Positions 21,950 to 33,523 of a DNA stretch of 64,000 bases are shown piece after piece; within the stretch, counting starts at the first letter, position 1; every line of letters starts with the position of its first letter. A program made the translations under genes and the position numbers. Source of the stretch: Pterobdella sp. o SKG-2022 (taxonomy: Eukaryota; Annelida; Clitellata; Hirudinida; Piscicolidae). The DNA lies in assembly GCA_964035795.1 (NCBI GenBank), contig OZ038323.1:11978786-12042785 (forward strand), given 5' to 3'. The notes under the pieces are model-generated. The model was given only the letters and a program-made list of their open reading frames with translations. It ran no database searches and had not been told where the DNA came from.

Positions 21950-22862
21950 GTTTCAATGACAAGTTTTTGAAAATTTTCAGTTTATTGTGGTTTAGCAGTA
22001 ACAACCATTGCCATTTTAAAATTTTTCAAATATTTGAACTTGTTCACTCTTGACATTTCCTTAAAACGTATATGAAATAACTTTTTGACTCTTACATTTC
22101 AGAACAGATTTGGAATTTTTAAAAAAACAACAAATTCACAAAATATTAAGCTGATGGAACCTCTCCAAATTAACAAATTAATGAAAGGATTTGATGGTAA
22201 TATTAAACACCCAATGGATTTTCACATTCACCACTAAAAAATAATTTTAAAATATTATTTATTTAAAAATATTGATAAAACATAAAAAATAAAACCAAAC
22301 CAAAACGATGCTTTTTTATAAAAAAAAGTAAAAAAAAATTAAGTCAAAATTTGCTTTAATCCTATTAGGATAAAAAACGTTATGCTTTCTGTAGTAAGCG
22401 TAAAGCGCTTGTAACACCCAATCTTAAAAATGTTTTAGTTTTTGATAAAAATTTTTATTTTTTTTTTATGTTTTTATTTTATTTGGTTTGAATTTTTATG
22501 AAATTGATGGATAAATTTTAAATGCTTTACCATATAAGTTTTTAGATTATTTAAAAAAGACGATTTTTTAACACTATCTTATTTTCAAATAAAATTTTTA
22601 AAATGCTATGATTTTTTTTTGCAATCTTCTATTGTTTCAATCCTAAAAATTTTCATTTTCGAGTCAGATTGAAATTAACGTTGTTTGAAATTATAAACTG
22701 CAAGTGTTTTAACTGCTTTTGAAATAAATTTTATCCAAGCTATTAATAGCTTTATTTTCGAATTTTGTAATAAAATCGCAAAGCGGAACGAAACGAAAAC
22801 TCAAACAGTAGAACTATTGTTAATCGATTTCAGACACTTTAAAAATCTTATCTTTAAACAAA
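21950..22862. other. Intergenic, bidirectional promoter region
   Basis: AT-rich spacer between the divergent 136-aa gene and FBXO3, with many poly-A and poly-T tracts. I see no exon, RNA gene or clear TATA box. Confidence 0.5.
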
Positions 22863-24716
22863 ATGGGAGAAACGACATTTGAAGATCTTCCGCATGAAAT
22901 TCAGATGCACATTGCTTCCATGTTAGACTACAAGGAACTCAGCAGGTTGTCGTCTGCTTTTAAACTTTATTTATTCCTTTGAAAAATCATTTTTTTTATT
23001 TATGCATTTATGTTACTATATTTCGGTTTATTGGTTTATTTTTATTAATGGAAAAATTATTAAAACTTTGGTAAATTTTTCTCATTTATATAAAAATTAT
23101 TACTTAACTCACCTAAGCTTTTTTTGCTACTCTCTCTGAGCATCTAGCATTTAAACAGATGCTGTTTGGTGAGCAGAGACATGAAGGACATTTGTGGTGA
23201 CAACAAATTGTGGAAACCTCTGTGTCTTAAAGTTTGGAACAAAGATGGGTTTGTGCTTTGGAATTTATAAGGCATTTGCTTTCATTTGATTATTTTTATT
23301 TTGATAATTACAATATTTGATGTTATTTTTATTTTTGTTTCAGAGATATCCAAGGGAGCAGACAGGCTTTTTTCAAGCAAATGTACCAGATGTCTGGGCG
23401 TTACATGTCTGTCTACAAGAGAGTTTCAGATGTTTGGTGGAGAATAAAGCATCAACTATCACTCATCAATCCAGCTATCATTGACTCCCTCAAACGTTTG
23501 TTTTGTATTTGTCAATGTTAGCTCATTTATTCAACTATAATTTTTCACAGTTTTAGTAAATGTTTCTTTGGCAAAAGAGTTTGAAAAATTTTTTTAGTAT
23601 AAATTAGGAAATTCTTATCTTTGGTACATTGAAGTTCTAATTGGGTTGAATAAATTTTTGATCGATTTAAAAAGTGATGAGATTTGAGAAAATAAATTTA
23701 AACACCATTATAGCCATTACAAAATGTCATTCTCACAACACACAGCTGGACTGACTGATGAGGAGCTGGACAGTTATGAAAAGGACTTGGACTTGATTCT
23801 ACCTGTAGATCTGAGGTGTCTTCTCACTTTCCATGGGGGACAGGAAGCTAACTTCCATACCTCGAAAGGAACTGCTCCTACTTGGTTTGTGTTGCTATCT
23901 TTCTCTATTTTTCTATCTATTTGTCTATATCTGTGTTTCACTTATCTATCTTCTCACCCACCCACCTTCATACTTCATAGGTTTTTTGGCAAACTAAAGT
24001 CCTATGATTACCTCAACAACTTCTCCTTCTCCGCCTTGCATTTTGCCAAGATGCACAAAAAGTTGTATGCAGTGTTGTCTGGCAAAAATGGAGGACACTG
24101 TCTCTTGTGCTACCTTGGTGACGTCAGCAATAATAAGAATAAAAATAAAAGAAATATCAATAACAACTTGAAAATAGGCAACGTCATAGCGACGAACGGC
24201 TCTTCATATTTCCTTGAAGCAAAGTCAGTTCTGGACTTGTTTTGCAGGTTCGCCAGCCAGTTGGAGGAGCACCGCATGCCCGTGCATGAGGGCGTCTTGT
24301 ACCGTTTTTGGGGGGATCCCAGTGTCACATGCATCACCAGGGGAGTTCACATCCGCGTATACACATCATACCTGTATGAATTATCTTCACTGCACTGTCA
24401 TGTCTTCGCATATCTGGTGGAATTCAAAATGGACGCCACAGCGAAAGAAGAAAATGCCTGCAAGCTGGAGACCCGCATGTGGGAGGTGGAGTCTAGCAAG
24501 GGAGGGACCAATCGTGTGGAGGGGGATGGCGTCATAGGAGAGTACCCTGTGTTCAAAAGAGGTACCCATTATACATACATCAGCTGCACCAACATTTTCG
24601 ATTCTGCCGCTTCGATGCGGGGATACTACACCGTCAAGAACCTTTCCACCAATCAAAGGTACCGCCTCAAAATACCTGAGTTCCACATGGAAATACCACA
24701 ACTGTTCGATTTATGA
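22863..24716 (+). CDS. FBXO3: FBXO3: F-box, SMI1/KNR4-like and ApaG domain protein
   Basis: Substrate-recognition subunit of an SCF (SKP1-CUL1-F-box) ubiquitin ligase. Exons 22863-22945, 23159-23248, 23344-23495, 23746-23884 and 23981-24716 total 1200 nt, giving 399 aa in phase. The F-box is at residues 5-45 (FEDLPHEIQMHIASMLDYKE, then CCLVSRDMKDICGDNKLWKP). The SMI1/KNR4-like middle has PGLTDEELDSYEKDLDLILP and LLTFHGGQEA. The C-terminal ApaG (DUF525) domain runs from GVHIRVYTSYLYE through WEVE, VIGEYPVFKRGTHYTYISCT, MRGYYTVKN and KIPEFHMEIP. This three-domain order is diagnostic for FBXO3. The acidic tail of the vertebrate protein is missing; the reading stops at PQLFDL. Intron 23885-23980 is 96 nt, stop-free and in frame (see findings). 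The exon phases support removal. Confidence 0.93.
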
Positions 24717-26105
24717 GTGTGTGTGTACATGTAGGCGTGTGTGATTGATTTTTTGTTTTTGGGGTTTGTGTATGTGGCTACTCTATAAACTTGAATTTTC
24801 TCGGCTACTTGATCATTGGATACGTAGGCTACAGCGCGACACCTAGCGAGTATATATAATATTTGAAATTTATGAACCTTTTAACGCTTGTTATAATTGT
24901 TACTACCGATTCTCATTTATATGGCAGACATCATCTTCACCCATCCATCCCATGCTTCAGTCGCAATGTGGCGCTATACAAATTCATTTTTAGCCTCATT
25001 ACATCGACCTTCATGGCTCAATAACGAGTATGATTATAGTGGCGTCAGCATAAAGAGTCTCTAGACCATATGGCATTTTTGTTAGTTACATCTTCTCATT
25101 GTTTAGTTTTGTGTCATTCAAATGTTCAACCCTTTTGGTTAGGGATTTTATTGTAGTTAATCAACACGGAGATGCTCTTCTAAACACCTCACGTGCCATC
25201 GAGCATTTTGGAGCAGTCAGAGGTTTCTTAGGAGGCACACCCGTCTCAGATGCTCAGTTGAATTCCTCACTGTTGACACGGCTCCGTTTCATCTTGTGTG
25301 CTGAAGGAATAAGGCGTCACGTGGGGGGTTTTCAAGAAGCACTTGTTCATCTGAACCACCACTCCACAGCCTCCATTTGCTGTAGGCCTCCGTGCCTTCA
25401 TCCTTGCTGTCGTTACTGATTATGGCTAATGAATATTCGGTTAATTAAATAAAATTGGTTTTTGTATATTGTTGATTAGAACACACCAAGTAGTAACTTT
25501 TGTCATGCAGTGGTCAGTTTTCGGCGGCTAAATATTTTTTTGTTGATTTTCCCCCTTTTAAAACTTCGTCGTGAGGCTTTTGGAGGCACCATCCTACACA
25601 TTTTGTCTTGAGGCAATTATATTTTCACTTCACTTTTAATTATTTTTAAATTCATTTACATTATTATTTTTGAATAAAAATCAGTTAGTTTGTTGGCAAG
25701 CAGTTTATTAGGTTTATACTTGATATATTGACAAATGATGATGGGGGAGTTGGTGGTATTGGTTAAAACAGAGTTTTTTCTTGATACATCACCTGTTTGT
25801 TCGACAATAAAGATGGTCTAGAGTTCAAATGTTTATTTTTAAAAATGGTTTTAATGAGAGCGCAGCAGTAAAGCAATTGGCAGTTTGCATTTAAAATGAC
25901 TACCTTGTGAGAGGCAAAAAATTGTTTCTCAAGATTCGTTTGGAAATGCACGATAAACCAGGTTTGTGAGATGAACTCGAGTGGTAAGGTCAGATAAATT
26001 GATCGGTCGTATGGAAAATTTATTTTGAAATTATTCGTTGCAGGATTGTAAATAATAATTCTTAATATAAAGTTGAAGCGCATAATGAAATGCTTGGCAT
26101 CAGGA
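24717..26105. other. Intergenic, with one unidentified ORF-like stretch
   Basis: The 3' flank of FBXO3, followed by a region with a GCGCTATACAAAT motif at 24971-24983 (a recurrent SINE-tail-like sequence) and an open stretch at 25099-25419 that is listed separately. 25420-26105 is AT-rich and shows no gene. Confidence 0.5.
25150..25419 (+). CDS. Unidentified possible terminal exon
   Basis: An open frame follows a plausible acceptor (TTTATTGTAG, at 25150-25159) and reads NQHGDALLNTSRAIEHFG, then RGFLGGTPVSDAQLNSSL and RLRFILCAEGIRRHVGGFQE, ending in a Cys-rich tail with a stop at 25419. AATAAA follows at about 25449, as expected after a last exon. Composition is protein-like, but I recognise no family and see no partner exon, so a chance ORF or a decayed copy is possible. 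Confidence 0.25.
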   Translation: MVVNQHGDALLNTSRAIEHFGAVRGFLGGTPVSDAQLNSSLLTRLRFILCAEGIRRHVGGFQEALVHLNHHSTASICCRPPCLHPCCRY

Positions 26106-27341
26106 TCACATGCGACACTCTGCAAAACGACCTCTGAGTTGGGAAGAGGTAAGGATTGTGGGTTTCTTGATTTCACCCAAAACCCCCGTGGGAGGTCTGC
26201 AAAGGGTAATTGTCTTGGCACCTTTCTTCTCGGTTTGATTGTTGCCGTTGTTGAAGGAAGTGACTACTTCACCTGTATCCGGATGCACTATGGACAGAAA
26301 GAGGCCCTGGCTTTCCAGGATCTCGTTTTGCCTGATCAGTTGATCTTGCAAACATTTCTGTTGCTCCAAGATAAGGTTTTGCTGTTCTGACATCTTCATC
26401 AGCTCATGTCTCAATAAGGAACTGATAGGAAAATCTTCCTCTTCGTCTTCTTCTTCTTCTTTTTCTTCTTCTTCTTCTCTTTCTTCCTGTGATACCTCGC
26501 CACTTTGGGAGGGAGAACAGCAGGGGGGGTGGTACTTGGGAATGAAATAGCCGCCTTGAGTCTCGTACATGTACGGATAACTTTCTTGACCAGCATACAG
26601 GTCACAATTGGAAATACAGTGGTCACAAGAGGCATTCAGGTAATGATCATTTATTTGTATGGAGTCGTACGTAGGAGGAGGAGGCAAGGAAGGTCGATAG
26701 CAATAGTGCACACAATCACAACACGGAGTTGTTGAGAAATTCATGACAACACTGTGTCTGCGACAAATAGGCTGGTGCGATGAGCAGTCTGCGTGGCAGG
26801 CGTTGTTGTTAGTGTAACACTTCTTGAAGAAGTCGTTTCTGCGGATGTTTCTGCCTCGTTTTTTGTGGCAGTTAAAGTCGCTGCTGTTGGGGTTTCGGTG
26901 TTTGTTGTTGACGTTGTTGGAGTTTCTATGTTTGTTTTTGTGGGGACATCTACCAGCATAACTACTTTTGAGCCTGTCGGGGCATCTTTTATCATTGTTG
27001 ACTCTGTTTTTCATGATGTTGTTGGAACGCCTGGTGATGTTGTTTTGATTATTATTGTTTTGATTATTATTATTTATCGTGAAGTTATTGTGATTATTGT
27101 TGTTGTTGTCTTTTATGATTTTTTCATACAATTGTCTTTTTTCTTCATTTAAGCACCTCTCTTGCGTATGTATTGTTTCATATTTTTTCACATTCAAAGT
27201 GTCTTCCATGGCCAAAGGGGCTTTCACGTTTAAAGGGATATTCATCCTCGTCATGTTTTTTGGGAATACAATTCTCATCCAACTTCTGACTCCTCGAAAG
27301 TTGAGCATTCTGCGATCAATTGTTCCAACTTCATTTATCAT
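26106..27341 (-). CDS. Unidentified 411-aa protein, Asn-rich and Cys/His-rich with an acidic coiled coil
   Basis: One open reading frame of 411 codons on the minus strand. The N-terminus (MINEVGTIDRRMLNFRGVR) has mixed composition, followed by a poly-Asn region, a basic and Cys/His-rich middle (CCDCVHYCYRPSLPPPPTY), a Glu tract around residue 300, and a predicted coiled coil (MKMSEQQNLILEQQKCLQDQ) ending with HPDTGEVVTSF and LRGRFAECRM. The coiled-coil-then-conserved-looking C-terminus makes a real gene likely. Upstream on the same strand an AG lies just before the ATG, so this could be an internal or last exon. I do not recognise a family. Confidence 0.5.
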   Translation of the reverse strand: MINEVGTIDRRMLNFRGVRSWMRIVFPKNMTRMNIPLNVKAPLAMEDTLNVKKYETIHTQERCLNEEKRQLYEKIIKDNNNNNHNNFTINNNNQNNNNQNNITRRSNNIMKNRVNNDKRCPDRLKSSYAGRCPHKNKHRNSNNVNNKHRNPNSSDFNCHKKRGRNIRRNDFFKKCYTNNNACHADCSSHQPICRRHSVVMNFSTTPCCDCVHYCYRPSLPPPPTYDSIQINDHYLNASCDHCISNCDLYAGQESYPYMYETQGGYFIPKYHPPCCSPSQSGEVSQEEREEEEEKEEEEDEEEDFPISSLLRHELMKMSEQQNLILEQQKCLQDQLIRQNEILESQGLFLSIVHPDTGEVVTSFNNGNNQTEKKGAKTITLCRPPTGVLGEIKKPTILTSSQLRGRFAECRM

Positions 27342-27501
27342 TCCTCTAAATTAATCAATCAGAAATTAATCAATTAGAAATTAATCGATATTTTAAATGA
27401 ATGAATATTTTAAAAAAAGCAATCTCAGAAACTATTTATTGTTATAAAAAAGTATTTCAAACAAAGTTGAAGATATATATCTCAATGACATGAGGTTACA
27501 A

Positions 27502-27572
27502 ATGTTGAAAAGTGGCGGAAAAGGCGCCGAGAAACAACCCACCTGGCAGCTCAAAGAACCATTACAACCCAG
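27502..27572 (+). CDS. Possible first coding exon with a GC splice donor
   Basis: ATG at 27502 opens a basic 23-codon segment (MLKSGGKGAEKQPTWQLKEP) ending in CAG followed by GCAAGT, the usual form of a minor GC-AG donor. It could be an upstream exon of the Ig/Fn3 gene or an unrelated chance ORF. The next exon is not identified. Confidence 0.25.
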
Positions 27573-27959
27573 GCAAGTTTCCTTTGTTTACGCTTTTTAA
27601 ACTTTGGTAATTTTGTTTAATGTTTGCGGAGGTATAACTGTTTTTCCTGTTTTGTTTTTGTGTTTTTGTTTACATAGATAGTTATGTAAACGTCAACTAT
27701 TTTTAATAATTAATGTTCGAGCAGGTTTTATTTTAATTCTTTGCCATTCATCACCCATTCTTGCCAGATCTCACTATGCTCCTGTTTTATCGCTCTAAGG
27801 AATATTAAGCAATAAATATAAAAATAATAATAGTTATAAACAAAAAAAATAATAATCATAATAAATAATAATAACACTGAAACTTTTTGATCATAGTTCT
27901 TTTAATTTTAAAACAAGAAATAAAATTGGAGGCTGGTCAGTTTGGTCTTCGAGCTTCAC

Positions 27960-28052
27960 TGACGTCATTTCAACACTGACGTCATTTCAACACTGACGTC
28001 ATTTCAACACTGACGTCATTTCAACACTGACGTCATTTCAACACTGACGTCA
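27960..28052. promoter_or_regulatory. Tandem array of six perfect CRE palindromes (TGACGTCA)
   Basis: TGACGTCA, the consensus CREB/ATF site, occurs at 27960, 27977, 27994, 28011, 28028 and 28045 with an exact 17-bp period (CACTGACGTCATTTCAA). It lies about 770 bp upstream of a TATA box that precedes the Ig/Fn3 muscle gene. The repeat could be regulatory or simply a minisatellite that happens to contain the palindrome. Confidence 0.8.
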
Positions 28053-28823
28053 TTTTTTTCACTGATGTTCGGCAGATGTGATTTGATAACTGAGCACGTT
28101 TTGAGTAATTTATAGATAGGTTTGATGTCTAGCAAGAATTTGTGGAATCCATCAAATTTTTTTGTGGTATTAACAAAAACTGCACGCTGAAGAGCAGACA
28201 CAAAAACATAACATTTTTATTTTTTTTTGCTGCAAATAAAAAAATTTGAGTACAAACTTATAAACACCACGTGCTCTGAGAGTTCTTTATATGGGGCATA
28301 ATTCGTTGCCTTCATCATCATCATTTGTTTGCTATACCATTTATTTATAATTGTTTGTTTAGTATTATTTATAATTATTTGTTTAATATTATTATTTATC
28401 GATTTTTATAATTAATTTATTAATATTTCATTCACCATTATTTTTATTTATTTAAGAAATATGCCATTTTTCTCAATGACGTCATATTCATGTAGTCAGC
28501 TAGCCACGACTACAACTCAAGTGGCTAACTCTAATTCTTGCCTTTTGGAGGTCCTCTTTTAAAATTTTGAACTTTTGGGTTTCACTTATTTTTATCTTAA
28601 ATTATCCTTCCAAATATTTCATAAGTTATTGAAGGAATGATTTTTTAACACTTCAAAATGAAGAGAGAGGCCCAACTTTTGATGAAGTTGGTCTCATTGT
28701 GGGACAACATTTCAAGTTGAAAAAAAATGTTTGTAGAAACTAAAATTGAACTTCAGAAGTAAATCGATTTCAGAAAAGTTGAACAAAGCACACACACGTG
28801 CAATAGGATGCATGGAGGAGGGA

Positions 28824-28831
28824 TATAAAAG
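28824..28831 (+). promoter_or_regulatory. TATA box
   Basis: TATAAAAG in the context GGATATAAAAGCTG, about 235 bp upstream of the ATG at 29060 and 550 bp upstream of the first clear coding exon of the Ig/Fn3 gene. Transcription would start near 28855. Confidence 0.5.
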
Positions 28832-29374
28832 CTGAAACAGGCATCGGGAGGCTCTAGATGACTGAAGCAAAAAGTTAGCAAAAATCTGCATGAGGAACTT
28901 TCTGTTGGAAACATTTTATGTTAACAACAATATACGTTTGTTTTATTATGAGATTCTTGTATTGAGTTGTTGCACTTTTGCTCACAAGAACTTGATAAGA
29001 ATTGAATAAGAACTGAATACGAACTTTTGAAAGCACAGAGTTGTTGAAGCCTTAAACACATGACTCCTGAGAAAGAAAATATTGAAGGTACGCCAGTTGC
29101 CCATCTTTAAACTTATTATCGCTCACTTTTATTATTTATTTATACTGTTGTGTTATTTGTTATTATGTTCTGCAAAGCAGAAAATACTTTATGTAACATC
29201 TTCATATACCACACAATTTCTTAAATCTCACACCTCTACCAAACCACCCTGCCAACACACCATTTTGCCAACACACAACCCTGCCAACACACTACTTTGC
29301 TAACACACCACTCTGCCAACACACCATTCTGCCAATGCACCACCCTGACAACACATCACCTTTTTCAACCCCAG

Positions 29375-32300
29375 ATGTCTACTTCATCTGATTCATCAGT
29401 GTTAACAGAACAACAACATCAGCCATCCGATAATCACTTCACCTTAGTAGTTAATAAGAACAACACTCTCATCATCACTTTACAAAAAGTCCATCTTGAA
29501 CGCCACCACAAAGTGCAATGGCTCAAAGATGGTAATGTTGTGGTGAGTGAGGATGGTGGTGGTCTAGACAGGTACAAAGTGACGAAAGACTGTCACCGTG
29601 GTGATGGCGGCCATTTTAGGAGCATCTCTCTGCATGTGAGCCAGGTGAAGTGGATGTTGATGAGACCCGATTAATATGGCATGATGGTGTTTACTTGGAC
29701 CAATCTCGTGTTTCTTTCAAATTGTCTTTCAAACTTTTTTTTCACTTCCAAGTATATTTTTTATTTTTTCTTATTGTTTTTATTAATTTTTATTTTTTTA
29801 TTCTCGTATTATGGTATTGACATGGTTCTAAATATATTGTTAGTCTTTTTTACTTTTTTAGTTTATTATGTTTCATTCCCTTTATTATCATTTCCATTAT
29901 TACCACTAACCATCATTATAAATACTCAAAAGCTGAATTCTTTTGGATGTACTTCTTGTTTTCATTGTTGATGTTTCCTTATTTCCCTCCCCATCAAACT
30001 CAGATAGAAGTTAGGAATGCCCGGAATGTAGGCACTCTCTAGTCCGCTTATCTGCCTAACAAACATCTTTGGAGCGTGTGCCTTATTAATTCTTTCCATT
30101 TCTTTTTCTTTGTTTTCATAAATTTAAATGTTTCACTCAATTTTTTCCCATGTTTGTTGTGCCTATAGCCATTTTTATTTAGAGTTATTTTCGGTTTAAC
30201 GATCTTCACAGAGTGATGTGTTTAAGAGCTCTCTCTAAATTAATTTCCGAGCGAGATTAAGAAACTTATAAACAAGATAACAGTAGCTATAATCATTCCA
30301 AAAGCTCTAAACATAAAAACAAAGCTATAGACACAAAATAAATTCCAAGCACGAAAACAAAGCTCTGAACACAAAAATAAATTCTAAACACAAACAAAGA
30401 ACTCTAAGCAGCTTGAAATTTTAAGTCCTTCAGCCACTGCAGAGGTGGTGAAGAACTACCTGATGAAGTTGAATGAATGTCAGGTTATTATGATGTTGTC
30501 AGTCTTGCCCACCCTCACAAGTTCTCCTCACATGGCATCTTACAAATGTTAGAAGTTCTTTGGAGCTGATCGAAGCGAGCACCCCAACCCAATGGAGGCA
30601 GAATCACTTTTGTTCTCAAAAGTAGTTCAAACCATCTATTTGCTTCCGGGTTGCCAATTTATTTTGAAAAATGCGTTCAAAAAGGGATTATAGTTGAAAG
30701 TTGTAAAAATAGATGCCGAGTCTTGCACTCATCACCCTTCCTTAGAGAAATGTTTGAAGAGAGGTTTGTAGAATTTTTTGCATGCAACCTATTTTTGCTT
30801 GAAAACATGGCGATCCGCTTGAGTGGCTTCAATTAGAACACATCAGAACCTCATGCCATTACAAAATCAAAAAATTTAAAATGACGAAAAAGTAATGAAA
30901 TAAATGGCGTGGAAAAGATTTGTTGCTTAATATTTGGCTTCTGTTTGAGTCTTTTTAAGAATAAATAATGAGATTTTGTTTTTCTGGTTGAAATTCCGTT
31001 ATAATGAATCACATCAATGAAAATCAGAATCAACCTTATTGGTAAAAAACACAACAAGATGAATTGAAAAATTGACAAACTGAATAAGAATAACAATAAT
31101 CTAAACAACAAAAACTAAATATGAACAACAACAACAACAAAACATCACCTCCCATGAAGGCGGCAAAAGAGGATGTGGGCATGTATGATTGTCACATCCA
31201 ATCAAATGACTTCAACCTTAAAAGACACTTTAAAATTAATCCAAGTGGGTGATGGTGAGGAAGGGGGGTGGGATATGATGGTGTGGTGGAGAGGAAGATG
31301 GTGTGGTGGAGTGGAAGATGATGTAGTGGAGGGGGAGGTGGGTGGTGGAGGGAAGATGGTGTGGTGGAAGGGAAGATAGTGTGGTGGAAGGGGAGGTGGT
31401 GTGGTGGAGGGGGAGATGGTGTGGTGCACAGTGTTTTTTAGTTTTGTTTTGTTTTTTATTCTAAGTGTTGTGAGCATTGCAATATAATGTTATGCAATGT
31501 ATATATAAGGTTTACTTTTTGTGTTCATGTCCTACTATCGGAAACAATGCTCATAATAATAATAAGAATATTATTATTTATTAGGGTATACGAAGAGACA
31601 AAAATAGAGATAAAATTGAGTGTTCAAATATTTTCAAAGATCTTCGTTCGCCGGTGTACATAAGTTTCTGTCTTGCGCCAGTTCAACTGCTTGATCTATG
31701 TTTAGTTTGTGGGTTTTTAGATTGTGTTTGATTGTTGTGAGAAGGCTGGTGCTAGGTCTTCCACGCTTTGCGTTTTTTTTGCTTGAGGCAATTGGGGGTG
31801 GATTGTTTAGCTGGAACCAGATCATCCATGCGCAGTATATAGCCTCAATGTTTTTCGTTATTTTTTTCTTGATTTTTTAAAATTATTATTCTTATTCTTT
31901 CATGTTTTGATTATTTTATTATTGTCCCAATGGTCGATGTTGCTGCTTCTTTGTGCCACATTTCTTGCCTCCATGGTTTTCACATTTCCAAATTTTTTTG
32001 TTATTTATTTTTGTTTGTTCTATAATTTTTTAGTTTTTTTGGATCAAAAACTACAATATAAAAAATGAACCCGCTCATAAGAGCATGAAGCAGGTGGTTG
32101 CCGAATTATACAAAATGAAATACAATTATACAAAATGGAATACAAATTATACAAAATAAAGTACAAATTATACAAAATGAAATACAATTATACAAAATGG
32201 AATACAAATTATACAAAATAAAGTACAAATTATACAAAATGAAATACAATTATACAAAATAAAAGACAAATTATAAAAATTATACAAAATGAGTATAATA

Positions 32301-33481
32301 ACCTTGTGAAATGTTTGAAGCTGCTAATTATAAGAGGAAGCATAAAAACTTGAAGTTGAATGGGGGAAAATAGTAATGAAACAAGGATACAATGTGTGCT
32401 TGGATGGTGATCATAGAGGGAGGTGAGTGGTGATTATGGGGAAGGAATGATTATGGGGGAGGGTTGGTGATGATTATGGGAAGGGTGGGTAAGGATTATT
32501 GGAGGGGGTTGTTTGGATCCCATTCAATAAAGAGCTAAAAAAACATTCAAAATACTCATGAGGTGAGGATAAGTTTGGAAATACCTATCTTGTGGATTGG
32601 AATTAAAAAAAATACGAACTAAAAATCTAAATGAAGATAAACGTGAAGAAAATGATTTTTAAACTTCTTTCTCCGCCATTTTGTCTCTCTTTACACTACA
32701 TGTTTTCTTCTATTTTATTACCTTAGCGCTATATAAATATTAATTTTCTTATTTAGTACTATTCTTTTTCCGAGATAAGATCTATTTTTGGACTTTTTTT
32801 CAATGTGCAGACGTCAGTTTTTACCACTTCTTTAGAAGTAATGAAAAATAGAAATTAACGAGGCGGGGTGGAAAGGATGATGCAAACTAAAAGCATGATG
32901 GTGGCGGGGAACAGACTCTCATAGGCTCGAGACTGGTTGTTTGTAGGGAGTTTTTGAATTGCTGAGCATAAACAGAGACATCATAAAATTAATATGCTAC
33001 TTTTATTTATTATTATTATTGATTTTTTTTTTACTGTTTCATTATTATTATGTTGTAAGCAAAACGAAAGTGGCACGTGATCTGATTGGGGAAGAGTGTG
33101 GAAGAAAATATTTGAATCAACCCTTAATGATATTGCTAACGTAAACATTCTTTTGACGCAGATACTTTCGAGAAATTAATGAGCAACAAAGGAACTGTTT
33201 TGAAGAAAAAAATAAAAGAAAAACCACGTAGATCCAACGAATCTATCAAAAGTAACAGAACCGCTTTGTTTGCCAATATATTTAGTGTTCTTGCTCGATA
33301 TAAACTTCTTTATCATTTGATTTCCTTGTTTTTATGATTGTAAACAACAACAAATAGAAGACAAGACTCAATTTATGTTACCTATTTTGAGCATTGATGG
33401 TGAAGAGGAGGAGGAAGAAGAAGAGGATGATGAGGGAGATGTGGTGATGGACTTGCCTCGCATACCTAGCAGTTAGTGCTT

Positions 33482-33523
<42 letters not shown>

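Larger units (their letters stand above)
27342..29374. other. Intergenic / 5' regulatory region of the muscle gene
   Basis: This holds a possible short first exon (27502-27572), the tandem CRE array (27960-28052), AT-rich sequence, a TATA box at 28824-28831, a short exon-like ATG segment at 29060-29087 followed by GTACGC, and a 16-bp TGCCAACACACCA-type tandem repeat at 29250-29350 just before the first clear coding exon. Confidence 0.55.

Noticed and set aside
29060..29087. MTPEKENIE as the first coding exon of the Ig/Fn3 gene
   Set aside because: Joining it to the exon at 29375 gives an immediate stop in the Ig frame, so it was kept only as a possible 5' untranslated exon.
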